Shown: one piece after another, positions 1 through 11,800 of the stretch
Layout of the letters: every line of letters begins with the position of its first letter
How positions within the stretch are numbered: position 1 is the first letter of the stretch
Source of the DNA: Nostoc sp. FACHB-280
GTDB lineage: Bacteria; Cyanobacteriota; Cyanobacteriia; Cyanobacteriales; Nostocaceae
Assembly (NCBI RefSeq): GCF_014697615.1
Contig: NZ_JACJSD010000008.1
Coordinates: 162,663-226,662, forward strand
Reading direction: 5' to 3'
DNA length: 64,000 bases
Translations under genes and position numbers: made by a program
The notes under the pieces: generated by a model
The model's database searches: none
The model's input: only the letters and a program-made list of their open reading frames with translations
What the model was told of the DNA's origin: nothing

Positions 1-1859
1 ACACCACTTTTGAAGTCCAACCGGATATAAAAGTTGAGGTGATCTACCCCATACCAAAGTCGTTGGATGAGGCTGCTGTTGTGCATTGTGCCTCTCGCAC
101 CACCAACTTCGATTCTGCCGGCTTTGTCCCAATCTTGTTCGTCACCACGGCCATCAATGACCGGGTGAATAAAGCTTTCTGGAAGATGATTGGCGCGAAT
201 TTCATGCACTTCTACAGCTTGAGAGAGATAGGCTGGTACGGGTTCATTTAAGGCTTTGTAAATGCCAGCTAGATGCTCTCGAAATAATTCATCAAAAATA
301 GCATCTTGATTAGAAGAATGCCCTTCACCAAACCACCAAAACCAGTCTGAACCTTCAGCCGCGTACAAAGCTTCCCAGGCGGCTGGGTTAGTTTCTTCGG
401 TGGCTTCTGGATGGCTGGCTAACACGGCTCTGGCTTGGGTGAGGTAGTCCCAGGCTTTATTTTTTGCTGGGTCGCCAATCCAGGTGGTGAAGCTACCATC
501 TACCCACGAACCACTGTGTAATTGTTCTTGGGGGATAGTGGCTGTGGGTGGGAATTTTTCAATAAATTCCGAGACGGTGACAAGTTGCAATTGGGGGTCG
601 TTGCTCAGGTTGTGATACAAAGCTTCCAGGAACAGCTTGCCATCTTGGGGATAAAATTCCCAGCAATTTTCGCCATCTAAAGCAATGGTGACTAACCAAG
701 GTTGGTCGCTGGGGTTTTCGCGCTGCTTTTTAGCGATCGCTTGCAGATGTCCCACTAAGTTGGCGGCGGCTTGTTTTGGCTGCATTGCCCCGTAGGTAAA
801 GCCAATTAAATCAGACAATCTATGGTCGCGGAAAACAATCGCTAAATCCCCTGCTGGAGTTGTTAGGCGATAAGGGCGATATAGCATTTCTGGTTGCTGG
901 ACGTTCCCTGCACCATCTCGATGGAAGAAGTGTCGCAGTGTCCACCCTAAGACTGCTTCATCTGAGCAAATCCACTTAAAACCTTGTTTAATAATATACG
1001 GTAATACTTCTGGACTCACAGATTGTTCCGAAGGCCATAAACCTCTGGGTTCTTGACCAAAACGCTCTGTATACATATCCCAGGCTTTGCGTAGGTGGCG
1101 GGGAATGTCTTCTGCCCATTGAAAGCGATGCTCTGGTAAGGTCATATTCGGCACTGCTACCCGACCAGAGTTAGTATCAGCCAGCAAAGGCATAATTGGG
1201 TGAGTGTAGGGCGTGGTTGTGACTTCTAATTGCCCTGTTTGCTGCATTTTTCGGTGTTGGGGAATAATGCGGCTTAAGATTTGGCGTTGTTTAGCGTAAA
1301 TTTGCTGGCGATCGCTTAAACTAAAATTCCGCCCTTGTTTTAACCAAGCGGCAATTTCTGGGTCATCCCAAAACAAAGGATCTATCCAAGCTAAATTGTG
1401 CCAAGCCAGCAAATCGCTGTAATCCTGCACACCCCAATTTGCTAAACACCAAGCTTGTCCTTTGTCTTGCCTTTGTTGATATAACTCAGCATAACGGGGA
1501 TGGGGATCAATTAAGGTGTGGTGATTGGCATCAAAGAAATGTTGGACAATAAATTCGTGCTGTTCTCTGGTTAGTTGTTCAGCAGCAGTTAAGCTGGCTG
1601 TTAAATAAGGGTCAAAAGCTGTACCAGCAATGTAATCTTCTAATTGCAATATCAAAGAAGGTACCAAATTCACCGTTTGGTGTAACTTGGGATATTGTTC
1701 CAGGATTAATATTAAATCTAAATAATCTTTAGTGCCGTGTAAGCGTACCCAAGGTAGCTTGTATTGTTGGGTAGATGAAAGTGAAACGCCGCTGTCAGGA
1801 GATTTGTACAGCGGCTGATGTTGATGCCAAATAAAGGCAACATAAAGTGGATGGGACAT
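1..1859 (-). CDS. Glycoside hydrolase family 57 protein (C-terminus cut by window edge)
   Basis: This is a long open frame read leftward from an ATG at 1859 and still open at base 1, so about 620 residues are visible and the C-terminus lies outside the window. The N-terminus reads MSHPLYVAFIWHQHQP, and HQHQP is the characteristic first motif of GH57 enzymes. Further on, WPSEQSVSPEVLPY carries the expected catalytic glutamate, and ICSDEAVLGW resembles the conserved region with the second acidic residue. GH57 members hydrolyse or rearrange alpha-glucans (amylopullulanase, branching enzyme, 4-alpha-glucanotransferase). The exact specificity cannot be read here. No signal peptide is visible, so a cytoplasmic role in glycogen metabolism is likely. 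It lies downstream of the NFU gene on the same strand, separated by a hairpin. Confidence 0.9.
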   Translation of the reverse strand, partial: MSHPLYVAFIWHQHQPLYKSPDSGVSLSSTQQYKLPWVRLHGTKDYLDLILILEQYPKLHQTVNLVPSLILQLEDYIAGTAFDPYLTASLTAAEQLTREQHEFIVQHFFDANHHTLIDPHPRYAELYQQRQDKGQAWCLANWGVQDYSDLLAWHNLAWIDPLFWDDPEIAAWLKQGRNFSLSDRQQIYAKQRQILSRIIPQHRKMQQTGQLEVTTTPYTHPIMPLLADTNSGRVAVPNMTLPEHRFQWAEDIPRHLRKAWDMYTERFGQEPRGLWPSEQSVSPEVLPYIIKQGFKWICSDEAVLGWTLRHFFHRDGAGNVQQPEMLYRPYRLTTPAGDLAIVFRDHRLSDLIGFTYGAMQPKQAAANLVGHLQAIAKKQRENPSDQPWLVTIALDGENCWEFYPQDGKLFLEALYHNLSNDPQLQLVTVSEFIEKFPPTATIPQEQLHSGSWVDGSFTTWIGDPAKNKAWDYLTQARAVLASHPEATEETNPAAWEALYAAEGSDWFWWFGEGHSSNQDAIFDELFREHLAGIYKALNEPVPAYLSQAVEVHEIRANHLPESFIHPVIDGRGDEQDWDKAGRIEVGGARGTMHNSSLIQRLWYGVDHLNFYIRLDFKSG

Positions 1860-1923
1860 AATCGGTAATGATTAAGGATTAGGGATGAGGACTTAGGGAT
1901 TTATAAAGTGAAAAGTTTAAAGG

Positions 1924-1962
1924 CAAAAGTAAAAAGCGTTAAATTTTGACTTTTTACTTTTG
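1924..1962 (-). terminator. AT-rich hairpin between nfu and the GH57 gene
   Basis: CAAAAGTAAAAAG (1924-1936) pairs perfectly with CTTTTTACTTTTG (1950-1962) around a 13-nt loop, and the stem extends past a one-base bulge. It lies just past the stop of the leftward nfu gene, with A/T runs on both sides, which suits an intrinsic terminator. It belongs to a repeat type also seen at 22017-22063 and 24505-24560. Terminator function is inferred. Confidence 0.5.
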
Positions 1963-1995
1963 ACCTTTGACTTTTTACTTCTGATCCCTCAGCCC

Positions 1996-2226
1996 CTAAA
2001 TTACTTGTTCAACTTCAGCAATTTCGGGAATCATTTCCTTGAGGCGGCGTTCCAGACCCATTCTCAGGGTCATTGTGGAGCTAGGACAAGAACCACAAGC
2101 ACCTTGTAACCGTAATCTGACCACAGGGCCATCAAGTTCTACAAGTTCCACGTTACCGCCATCAGACATCAAATAAGGGCGCATTTCATCTAAAACGGTT
2201 TCTACGTTGTCAATTGTCAATTCCAT
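1996..2226 (-). CDS. nfu: NifU-like C-terminal domain (NFU) Fe-S scaffold protein
   Basis: This 76-residue protein is a single NFU domain. It has the segment [11 protein letters not shown] followed by CGSCPSST, whose CxxC pair binds a labile 4Fe-4S cluster in a homodimer and delivers it to target apoproteins. The size matches stand-alone cyanobacterial NFU proteins, which act as general Fe-S carriers rather than nitrogenase-specific NifU. It is a single-gene unit read leftward, with repeat-rich DNA upstream and an AT-rich hairpin after the stop. Recognition rests on the complete domain and the CxxC motif. Confidence 0.9.
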   Translation of the reverse strand: MELTIDNVETVLDEMRPYLMSDGGNVELVELDGPVVRLRLQGACGSCPSSTMTLRMGLERRLKEMIPEIAEVEQVI

Positions 2227-2844
2227 TGTTTTAGACCTGTGAAGTTAGTGATGGTGATGAGGTATGAGTTTTTCGTAGATTTTTGGCACTACTACCAACT
2301 CAATACCCACAGCTTTGTTTTTTAGCTTTGTTAAATCAATCCTAGATCCAATTGTCGCTAGATTGCTTGGCGTAGTTTTACCTTTGTTGTTTGACACAAA
2401 ACAATCACTAGCGACTCAACAGCTAACATCCAGCCCTGTGACGGGATTCGTGAACTTACTAGTTAATCGAAGTGAAATACATCATAACTTTACCTTACTC
2501 CCCAGGCATATATATAGTGTTTTCATATACAGTCATAAAAATTGGGTGCGTGGGTTTAGGGGTGTATGGGTAGGGAGGGGTTTAAGGGGTGTATAGGGCG
2601 TATGGGAGTGGGGAGTGTGGGAAGTGTGGGGAGTGTGGGTGTGGGGGAAAGAAAATCTCGCTGTCAGTTCTCTAGTCTACGTTTCTATAACCTGTAACCG
2701 AAAAGGTGCTGAGTTAAAGAGCGTATATTACTCAGCACTAGTAGAGGTTGGCGTAAATAAACAGACTATCTGGAATAGCTAAAAGGCTTGTTTTATCACT
2801 ATTCTTTCTTTTTACTTTTTATTTTTTACTTTTGCTCTGTTGTA
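2227..2844. other. Intergenic region with G-rich low-complexity tract
   Basis: No convincing gene is present. Bases 2544-2650 form a strongly strand-biased G-rich tract built from variants of GGGGAGTGTGGGTGTG, a low-complexity type that recurs at 12590-12640, 17117-17155, 42716-42735 and 55799-55845. A T-rich stretch (about 2805-2832) lies near the stop of the next leftward gene. The 93-codon open frame at 2315-2596 runs into the G-rich tract and has no protein-like conservation features. Confidence 0.6.
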
Positions 2845-3423
2845 CTAGTCTGGAAAAGCTAAACCTGTTCTGGGGTCGCGGATATACAGTCCTAGGGTGA
2901 GACTCCGCATCACTTCATCCCAAACGGGTGTTAACTGTTCGGCTTGGTCTGCCCAAAACTCAAAGGTAATTAAGCATTGTATATTTGAGCCTAAACCAAT
3001 GCAAATTCGAGAAAAAGCTTCTCTTGGTTCGGCTTGGGTGTCAATAAATTTAAGTTCTGTCCACACAACTCTGGCGGTTTGGCGTTTGAGGGTGATAACT
3101 TCGCCTTTCTCAATTACATCGCGGCTGTCTTCTTCTACGATTTTCTTTAAGGTAGCTTTGAGGGGAAACAAACTCCAGTCGTGGGGCGGTAGGTGATTAA
3201 AAGATACTTCTAAACAGCAGTCATCTTTGGGTGGTTTTTTATCCATGAACTTGAAGGATTTTTCTTGGGGTTCAAATACCCAATTTTGGGGGACGTTGAA
3301 GCGAACAGCCCCCCGGTTAGCAACGAAAATTTTATAGCCTGATGGAGATTCCCAGTGGTGGTCGGGTTGGAGATCAAGCGTTTCTTTAATCCACTGGAGA
3401 TTGCTTTTTTTACGCTTTGCCAT
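2845..3423 (-). CDS. Conserved hypothetical protein
   Basis: This is a 192-residue soluble protein that I do not recognise as a named family. It starts with a basic stretch ([10 protein letters not shown]), contains tryptophan-rich segments such as [11 protein letters not shown] and [10 protein letters not shown], and has no signal peptide or membrane segment. Codon use and the ATG start look like a normal gene, and the opposite-strand frame at 2897-3196 is its shadow. It is divergent from the urease accessory genes, with 82 bases between the starts containing a HIP1 site and short CGCAAAGG repeats. No function can be assigned from sequence alone. Confidence 0.75.
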   Translation of the reverse strand: MAKRKKSNLQWIKETLDLQPDHHWESPSGYKIFVANRGAVRFNVPQNWVFEPQEKSFKFMDKKPPKDDCCLEVSFNHLPPHDWSLFPLKATLKKIVEEDSRDVIEKGEVITLKRQTARVVWTELKFIDTQAEPREAFSRICIGLGSNIQCLITFEFWADQAEQLTPVWDEVMRSLTLGLYIRDPRTGLAFPD

Positions 3424-3505
3424 AGTTTTAGCGATCGCTCACTTCGTTAATAATATCAAATTGATGAATGTTGAATGTTTCGCGCAAAGGCGCAAAGGTG
3501 CAAAG

Positions 3506-3946
3506 ATGATCTTGACTCAACGTAAACCACCAGATGCTAATGCTGTGGTGAGTTTAACTTTAGCACTGACGGCACAAGAACGGACTCGCAGCCGTCATCG
3601 GTTTGACATGGAAAATGGTCAGGTTGTGTTTTTGCGTTTACCCAGGGGGACTGTGTTACGGGATGGCGATATTCTACAAGAGGAAAATGATGGTAGTTTA
3701 ATGAGAATTGTTGCGAAGCCAGAACCTGTGCTGACTGTCTCGGCTAAATCACCACTGTTGTTAATGCGAGCAGCATACCATCTGGGTAATCGTCACGTAC
3801 CTCTGGAAATTACGCCGAGTTATTTGCGTTTGTCACCAGATACTGTTTTACACACGATGTTGGTACAGTTGGGACTGGAAATTACAGAAGAAATTGCACC
3901 GTTTCAGCCAGAATTAGGGGCTTATGGACACCATCACCCTCACTGA
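3506..3946 (+). CDS. ureE: Urease accessory protein UreE
   Basis: UreE is the nickel metallochaperone that binds Ni2+ and hands it to the UreD-UreF-UreG complex during urease activation. The start at 3506 ([12 protein letters not shown]) is preferred over an open-frame extension from 3401, because the extra residues run through CGCAAAGG repeat DNA and do not look protein-like. The 146-residue product has the two-part UreE pattern: an N-terminal half with [11 protein letters not shown] and [12 protein letters not shown], and a nickel-binding half with [16 protein letters not shown]. It ends in a short histidine tail (GHHHPH) of the kind that binds extra nickel. Its stop lies 23 bases inside ureF, suggesting translational coupling. 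Confidence 0.92.
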   Translation: MILTQRKPPDANAVVSLTLALTAQERTRSRHRFDMENGQVVFLRLPRGTVLRDGDILQEENDGSLMRIVAKPEPVLTVSAKSPLLLMRAAYHLGNRHVPLEITPSYLRLSPDTVLHTMLVQLGLEITEEIAPFQPELGAYGHHHPH

Positions 3947-4613
3947 TAGTCATTTTTTGGGAATTTTGCAGTTAGCCAGCCCCGCTTTACCTGTGGGCGC
4001 TTATAGTTATTCTGAGGGTTTGGAAACTTTGGTAGAACATGGCATTATTACCAATCAAGATACACTCAAACATTGGCTAACCTCGGAGTTACGTTACGGT
4101 GCAATTCGGCTAGAGGCGGCGGTGATGTTACGGGCGGCTGCATCTGCGAAGATGGGGAATATTGAAACCCTCTGTTATTGGAATCACTGGTTATCGGCGG
4201 CGAGGGAAACCCAAGAATTACGCAACTCTAGTTGGCAGATGGGGCGATCGCTGGCTCAATTACTTGGTAAACTACAACCAGAATTACTACCTACAATTAA
4301 TAGTGTGGGTAATCGTTGCAATTATGCAGTTGCTTTTGGTATTGCTGTTGCTCATTGGCAAATTCACCCCAATGCTGCTTTACTCGCATATCTGCATAGT
4401 TGGGCTACTAATCTCATCACCGCCGGAGTTAAACTGATTCCCCTCGGACAAACCGCCGGACAAGAATTATTACTAAATTTACAACCCTTAATTAGTGCTA
4501 CTGTCCAAGCAGTTCTTGTTTTAGAAGATGATGAATTAAGTTGTTGTAGCTGGGGTTTATCTTTAGCAAGTATGCAGCATGAAAGGCAGTATACAAGGTT
4601 GTTTAGAAGTTGA
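3924..4613 (+). CDS. ureF: Urease accessory protein UreF
   Basis: This 229-residue UreF is mainly helical. With UreD and UreG it forms the GTP-dependent complex that loads nickel and CO2 into apo-urease. The N-terminal block [20 protein letters not shown] is diagnostic for the family, and later segments such as AARETQELR and [20 protein letters not shown] also fit. Its ATG lies within the last codons of ureE (overlap of 23 bases), so the two are almost certainly co-transcribed. No ureD or ureABC structural genes are seen in this window, so they must lie elsewhere. Confidence 0.93.
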   Translation: MDTITLTDSHFLGILQLASPALPVGAYSYSEGLETLVEHGIITNQDTLKHWLTSELRYGAIRLEAAVMLRAAASAKMGNIETLCYWNHWLSAARETQELRNSSWQMGRSLAQLLGKLQPELLPTINSVGNRCNYAVAFGIAVAHWQIHPNAALLAYLHSWATNLITAGVKLIPLGQTAGQELLLNLQPLISATVQAVLVLEDDELSCCSWGLSLASMQHERQYTRLFRS

Positions 4614-4679
4614 GTGGGAAGTATGAAGTGTAAAGTATGAAGTATGAAATTTTATCCTTTTGCCTTTTGACTTTTTATT

Positions 4680-5276
4680 ATGACCGCATTTCGAGTAGGT
4701 GTTGCAGGCCCGGTAGGTTCGGGGAAGACGGCGTTAGTGGATGCTTTATGTAAGGCGTTACGTGACCAGTATCATCTTGCTGTGGTGACGAATGATATTT
4801 ATACTCAGGAGGATGCACAATTTTTGGTGCGTTCTCAGGCTTTAGCAAGCGATCGCATTTTGGGTGTAGAAACTGGTGGCTGTCCCCACACGGCGATTAG
4901 AGAAGATGCTTCAATGAATTTAGCTGCAATTGAACAGTTAGAAGAGCGTTTTCATAATTTAGATTTAGTCTTTTTAGAAAGTGGTGGTGATAATTTAGCC
5001 GCTACCTTCAGTCCCGAATTAGTCGATTTAACTATCTATGTTATTGATGTGGCTGCTGGTGATAAAATTCCCCGCAAAGGCGGCCCAGGAATTACCAAAT
5101 CTGATTTATTAGTGATTAATAAAACTGACCTTGCACCATTCGTCGGTGCAGATTTAAGCGTTATGGAACGCGATGCGAAAAAAATGCGCGGTAATAAACC
5201 TTTTATTTTTACGAATTTAAAAACTCAATCAGGTTTAGCAGAGGTAATTAACTTCGTTTGTAAATACTTGGCTTAA
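4680..5276 (+). CDS. ureG: Urease accessory GTPase UreG
   Basis: UreG is the SIMIBI-class GTPase that powers nickel insertion into urease. The 198-residue sequence has the P-loop [15 protein letters not shown] near the N-terminus, the metal-binding Cys-Pro-His motif in [17 protein letters not shown], the switch region [16 protein letters not shown], and the guanine-specificity motif VINKTDLAP. The length and all motifs are complete. It follows ureF after 66 bases that contain short TGAAGTATGAA and CCTTTTGACTTTTT repeats, so it is probably in the same operon, although the spacer could hold a weak processing site. Confidence 0.95.
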   Translation: MTAFRVGVAGPVGSGKTALVDALCKALRDQYHLAVVTNDIYTQEDAQFLVRSQALASDRILGVETGGCPHTAIREDASMNLAAIEQLEERFHNLDLVFLESGGDNLAATFSPELVDLTIYVIDVAAGDKIPRKGGPGITKSDLLVINKTDLAPFVGADLSVMERDAKKMRGNKPFIFTNLKTQSGLAEVINFVCKYLA

Positions 5277-5885
5277 AAATTTTACCATTTGTAATTTATC
5301 AATACGTCAGCGTAACCTAACTCTGCGTTACTTTGTGCTGACTTTGCAGGTATAGCAGGGGACAGGTGATAGGTGACAGGTGACAGGGTTAAAAGCTTTG
5401 TGCTGTCTCAGTTTTACTATTTATCCATGTCCTAAGCAACTTTGCTACTGCTATAAATTTCCCTAGCCTCTAGCCTCTCTTCCCCATCTACTTGTACTGC
5501 ACCCAACCGAGAAACGCTACGAATAACAAACTTATCTTATACTGTCCTCTATCTTTGGTTAGATAGAACTAATATATTATTCCTCCTAAAGTTAGATAAA
5601 TTCTAGAGTTAAAATCATTGATATTTAGTAATAATGAGTCTGTTATATTAAAAGTGACTTTTAACTATCTTCAGCAAGAGTTTAGTTAACAATCAGCAAA
5701 AAAATTCTCTTCTAAAAAGCGTTGGTACTTAAGCATCAATTTACTTATCCAAGACACATTAATTTTTGTATGTAGATGTGTGGCTTAACGATGATTCTTG
5801 GATAATAACGCTCTGAAAAATTATGAGTGTGCAGTATTAATATCTTTTCCCTAACATCACTCCCCAGTTTCCCAAGGATATAGTA
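5277..5885. other. Intergenic region upstream of the HAMP kinase
   Basis: No gene is apparent in these 609 bases. Bases about 5355-5388 hold a short tandem repeat of GGTGACA type. The right half is AT-rich and probably contains the promoter of the large kinase gene. A plausible ribosome-binding site (AAGGA, about 5875-5879) precedes the ATG at 5886. I see no clear tRNA, riboswitch or conserved small ORF. Confidence 0.5.
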
Positions 5886-8800
5886 ATGGCAACCGAACAG
5901 TTAACCAGAGAAAGCGACAATCTTGATTTAAAACAATTGCTGAAAACACTCACTGCTGTGAAAAAAGGTGACTTTTCGGTTCGGATGTCCGTAGAAAATA
6001 CTGGTTTGGCAGGTAAAATTGCTGACACGCTCAACGATATCATTGACCAAAATGAGCGGATGGCGCTAGAACTCCAGCGCATTGGGAATGTGGTTGGGAA
6101 AGACGGGAAAATTACAGAACGCGCCTCTTTAGGAACTGTGCGGGGTTCTTGGTCAGATTGTGTGAATTCTGTCAATACTCTCATTACAGATTTAGTCCAA
6201 CCAACAGCCGAAACTACAAGGGTAATTCGGGCGGTGGCGAATGGGGATTTGTCTCAAACCATCGCCACAGAAATAGATGGTAAACCCCTCAAAGGCGAGT
6301 TTTTGCAAACAGCCAATATCGTTAACACAATGGTAGACCGACTGGGTTCCTTTGCATCCGAAGTTACCAGAGTGGCGCGGGAAGTGGGAACAGAAGGAAA
6401 ACTTGGTGTCCAAGCAGAAGTGCGAGGTGTGGCGGGAACTTGGAAAGACCTCACCGATAACGTGAATTTGATGGCAGGTAATCTTACCGGGCAGGTACGT
6501 AATATTGCGGAAGTTGCAACCGCGATCGCTAATGGTGATTTATCGAAGAAAATTACAGTCAATGTCAAAGGCGAAATTCTGGAACTAAAAAACACCGTCA
6601 ACACAATGGTGGATCAGTTGAACTCCTTCGCGTCGGAAGTTACCAGGGTAGCGCGGGAAGTGGGGACGGAAGGAAAACTCGGTGTTCAAGCGGAAGTTCG
6701 GGGTGTGGCGGGAACCTGGAAAGACCTCACCGATAACGTGAATTTGATGGCGGGGAATTTGACAGGACAGGTACGTAATATTGCGGAAGTTGCAACTGCG
6801 ATCGCTAATGGGGACTTGTCGAAGAAAATCACTGTAGATGTGAAGGGTGAAATTTTGGAGTTGAAGAACACTATCAATATCATGGTGGATCAACTCAGTT
6901 CATTTGTGTCAGAAGTTACCAGAGTGGCGAGAGAAGTAGGCAGTGAAGGAAAACTTGGTGTCCAAGCCGATGTTAAAGGCGTGGCGGGGACGTGGAAAGA
7001 TTTGACTGACTCTGTGAATTTCATGGCGGGAAGTTTGACAGCCCAAGTACGCAACATCGCAGAAGTGACAACGGCGGTGGCGAATGGTGACTTGTCGAAG
7101 AAAATCACTGTGGATGTGAAGGGTGAAATCCTGGAACTGAAAAACACTATCAATACAATGGTGGATCAACTCAATTCCTTCGCGTCGGAAGTAACCAGAG
7201 TAGCGCGGGAAGTGGGAACGGAAGGAAAACTTGGTGTGCAAGCGGAAGTGAGGGGTGTGGCGGGAACCTGGAAAGACCTCACCGATAACGTGAATTTAAT
7301 GGCGGGGAATTTAACAGGTCAGGTACGTAATATTGCGGAAGTTGCAACTGCGATCGCAAATGGTGATTTATCGAAGAAAATCACGGTGGATGTGAAGGGC
7401 GAAATTCTGGAACTGAAGAACACGATCAATATCATGGTGGATCAACTCAGTTCCTTTGCATCAGAAGTAACAAGGGTGGCGCGGGAAGTAGGAAGTGAAG
7501 GTAAGTTAGGTGTCCAAGCTGATGTGCGGGGTGTGGCGGGGACTTGGAAAGATTTGACTGACTCGGTAAACTTCATGGCGGGGAGTTTGACAGCCCAAGT
7601 AAGGAACATCGCGGAAGTCACAACGGCGGTGGCGAATGGGGACTTATCCAAGAAAATCACGGTGGATGTAAAGGGTGAAATTTTGGAGTTGAAGAACACG
7701 ATTAATACAATGGTGGATCAACTCAATTCCTTCGCCAGTGAAGTAACGCGGGTGGCGCGAGAGGTAGGAAGTGAAGGAAAACTTGGTGTCCAAGCCGAGG
7801 TGCGCGGTGTGGCGGGGACATGGAAAGATTTGACTGACAGCGTGAATTTCATGGCGGGAAGTTTGACAGCCCAGGTGCGAAACATTGCTGATGTGACAAC
7901 GGCGGTGGCGAATGGCGACTTGTCGAAGAAAATCACCGTGGATGTGAAAGGTGAAATTCTGGAGTTGAAGAACACGATTAATACAATGGTGGATCAACTC
8001 AGTTCCTTTGCATCAGAAGTAACCAGAGTAGCGCGAGAGGTGGGTACAGAAGGAAAACTGGGTGTCCAAGCCGAAGTGCGCGGTGTGGCGGGAACCTGGA
8101 AAGACTTAACAGGTGCGGTGAATATGATGGCGGGGAACCTCACCGACCAAGTACGTAGTATAGCGGAAGTTGCAACTGCGATCGCCAACGGGGATTTATC
8201 GAAAAAAATCACTGTCCAAGTTAAAGGCGAAATTCTGGAGTTGAAAAACACGATCAATATCATGGTGGATCAACTTAATTCCTTCGCATCGGAAGTAACC
8301 AGGGTGGCGCGAGAGGTAGGAAGTGAAGGTAAGTTAGGTGTCCAAGCCGATGTTAAAGGTGTGGCGGGGACATGGAAAGACCTCACCGACAGCGTGAATT
8401 TCATGGCGGGAAGTTTGACAGCCCAGGTACGCAACATCGCAGCAGTCACAACGGCGGTGGCGAATGGCGACTTATCTAAGAAAATCTCTGTGGATGTGAA
8501 GGGGGAAATTTTGGAGTTGAAAAACACCGTCAATACAATGGTGGATCAACTTAATTCCTTCGCGTCGGAGGTAACGAGAGTAGCGCGAGAGGTGGGAACG
8601 GAAGGTAAATTGGGTGTCCAAGCCGAAGTCAAAGGTGTGGCGGGGACGTGGAAAGACCTCACTGACAGCGTGAATTTCATGGCGGGAAGTTTGACAGCCC
8701 AGGTAAGAAACATCGCTGAAGTCACAACGGCGGTAGCGAATGGTGACTTGTCGAAGAAAATCACTGTGGATGTGAAGGGTGAAATTTTAGAGTTGAAAAA

Positions 8801-11800
8801 CACTATCAATACAATGGTGGATCAACTTAATTCCTTCGCTAGTGAAGTAACGCGGGTGGCGCGTGAGGTGGGAACGGAAGGTAAACTTGGTGTCCAAGCT
8901 TACGTCCGGGGCGTTGGGGGGACGTGGAAAGACCTCACCGATAACGTGAACTCAATGGCGGGGAATCTTACAGCCCAGGTAAGGAACATCGCGGAAGTAA
9001 CTAAAGCGGTGGCGAATGGGGACTTGTCGAAGAAAATCACCGTGGATGTGAAGGGTGAAATTCTCGACTTGAAGAACACGATTAATACAATGGTGGATCA
9101 ACTCAGTTCCTTCGCATCGGAAGTAACCAGAGTAGCGAGAGAGGTGGGAACAGAAGGAAAATTAGGTGGTCAAGCTGTAGTACAAGGTGTGGCGGGGACT
9201 TGGAAAGACCTCACCGATAATGTGAACTCAATGGCGGGTAACTTAACCGCCCAAGTGCGAGGAATTGCGCGAGTTGTTACCGCCGTGGCGAATGGGGATT
9301 TGAAGCGGAAATTGATGTTAGATGCAAAAGGGGAAATCGAAACCTTAGCAGAAACCATCAATGAAATGATTGATACCCTAGCGACCTTCGCCAATCAGGT
9401 CACAACCGTAGCGCGAGAAGTGGGAATTGAGGGTAAACTTGGTGGTCAAGCCAGGGTACCAGGGGCGGCGGGAACCTGGAAAGACCTTACAGATAACGTA
9501 AATGAACTAGCCGCAACCCTGACAACACAGTTACGGGCGATCGCAGAAGTAGCAACGGCGGTAACAAAAGGCGACTTAACTCGGTCAATTTCCGTGGAAG
9601 CACTAGGAGAAGTGGCAATCTTAAAAGACAACATCAACCAGATGATTGCCAATTTGCGCGAGACAACCCAAAAGAACACCGAACAAGACTGGTTAAAGAC
9701 CAACCTCGCCAAATTTACCCGGATGTTGCAAGGTCAGCGCGACTTAGAAACCGTCTCCAAACTCATTCTTTCAGAACTTGCACCATTAGTAGGCGCACAA
9801 CATGGCGTATTTTACTTAATGGATGCTGGTGAACAACAACAAGCATATCTAAAATTACTCAGCAGCTACGCCTACCGCGAACGCAAACATCTCGCCAATC
9901 GTTTCCATTTGGGCGAAGGTTTAGTGGGACAATGCGCTTTAGAAAAAGAGCGAATTTTGTTAACGGAAGTGCCGAGTAATTATGTCAAGATTAGTTCTGG
10001 TTTGGGTGAAGCAGCCCCACTCAACGCTGTAGTTTTACCTGTGTTGTTTGAAGGACAAGTCACCGCCGTCATTGAACTCGCATCCTTCCGCCGCTTTAGT
10101 GAAATTCATTTAACCTTCTTCGACCAACTTACCGAAAGTATTGCGATCGTTCTCAATACTATAGCCGCTTCCATGCGTACCGAAGAATTACTCAAACAAT
10201 CGCAATCTTTAGCCGAAGAACTGCAAACTCAACAAAACGAACTCAAAGAAACCAACAAACGCCTCGAACAACAAGCCCAGTCTCTCAAAACTTCGGAAGA
10301 TTTACTCAAGAAACAACAAGAAGAACTCCAACAAACCAACGCCGAACTCGAAGAAAAAGCCGAATTACTGGCGTTGCAAAAGAAAGAAGTTGAACGCAAA
10401 AACCTGGAAATTGAACAAGCGAGACTTTCTTTGGAAGAAAAAGCCGAACAATTGGCGCTGTCATCCAAATATAAATCCGAATTTCTGGCGAATATGTCCC
10501 ATGAACTGCGGACACCGTTAAATAGTTTGCTGATTTTAGCGAAGTTGTTAACCGATAACATTGATGGGAACCTCAGCACCAAACAAGTGGAATACAGCCG
10601 CACAATTTACTCGGCGGGGAATGACTTGTTGGCGTTAATTAATGACATTTTAGATTTGGCAAAAATTGAGTCGGGAACCATGTCAATTGATATGTCGCAA
10701 ATGTTAGTCACCGATTTGCGAGATCAAACAGAACGCACCTTCCGCCAAATCGCCCAAGATAAAGGACTCACTTTCACCATTGAAACCGGTGCTGATTTAC
10801 CCAAAGCCATTTATACTGACCCAAAACGCTTGTTACAAGTCCTGAAAAATCTGCTTTCCAACGCCTTTAAATTTACCGAACGGGGAGAGGTGCGCTTACG
10901 CATTGAAGTCGCCAAGCAGGGGTGGAGTATGAATCAAGAAGCCTTGAACCGCGCCCCAATGGTAGTCGCCTTTTCCGTGATAGATACGGGAATTGGGATC
11001 GCCCCAGAAAAACAAAAAGTGATTTTTGAAGCCTTCCAACAAGCCGACGGTACTACCAGCCGCAAATACGGCGGTACAGGTTTGGGTTTATCCATCAGCC
11101 GCGAAATCGCCCGCTTATTTGATGGCGAAATCACCTTGGTAAGTAACGTCAGTCAAGGTAGTACATTTACCTTCTACTTACCCCAATTTGATTCCGACTC
11201 CACCTTCATTCTGCCTGAACCCACATCTCAACTAGTTCTCACTCCCCCCACTCCCAACTCAGCACTCAGCACTCAGCACTCCCAACTCCCAACTCCCAAC
11301 TCAACACTCAGCACTCAGCACTCAGCACTCAGTACTCAGCACTCAGCACTCCTAGAAGACGATCGCATTGATATTCAAAACAGCGATCGCGTATTATTAA
11401 TCGTTGAAGATGATATTCACTTTGCTCGCATCCTCTTGGAAATGGCACAGCAGCAAGGTTTTAAAGTCATCGCCGCCCAAAGTGGTAGTAATGGTTTAGC
11501 CCTCGCCCAACAATTCCAACCCGCCGGAATTCTACTCGATATCCGCTTACCTGATATGGATGGTTGGACAGTCCTCGACAGGTTAAAGCATGACGCAAAT
11601 ACCCGTCACATTCCCGTTCATATTATGACCGTCGAAGAAGGTAAACGCCGGAGTTTACAATTAGGTGCATTAGCATATCTGCAAAAACCAGCCAGCAGCG
11701 AAAGTATTTCCGAGGCTTTAAATAAAATCAAAGGTTTTGTGGAACGGCGGGTGAAGAGTTTGCTAGTAGTAGAAGATGACGACACCCAACGCCATAGCAT

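Noticed and set aside
2315..2596. 93-codon open frame downstream of nfu
   Set aside because: Its second half is read from the G-rich low-complexity tract (GVWVGRGLRGV), and it has no ribosome-binding site or domain-like features.
3401..3505. 35-codon N-terminal extension of UreE
   Set aside because: It reads through CGCAAAGG repeats and the divergent promoter region; UreE proteins normally begin near MILTQ-type sequence.
6254..9712. Series of leftward open frames opposite the HAMP array
   Set aside because: They recur with the 276-bp repeat period and are antisense shadows of the repeated codons.
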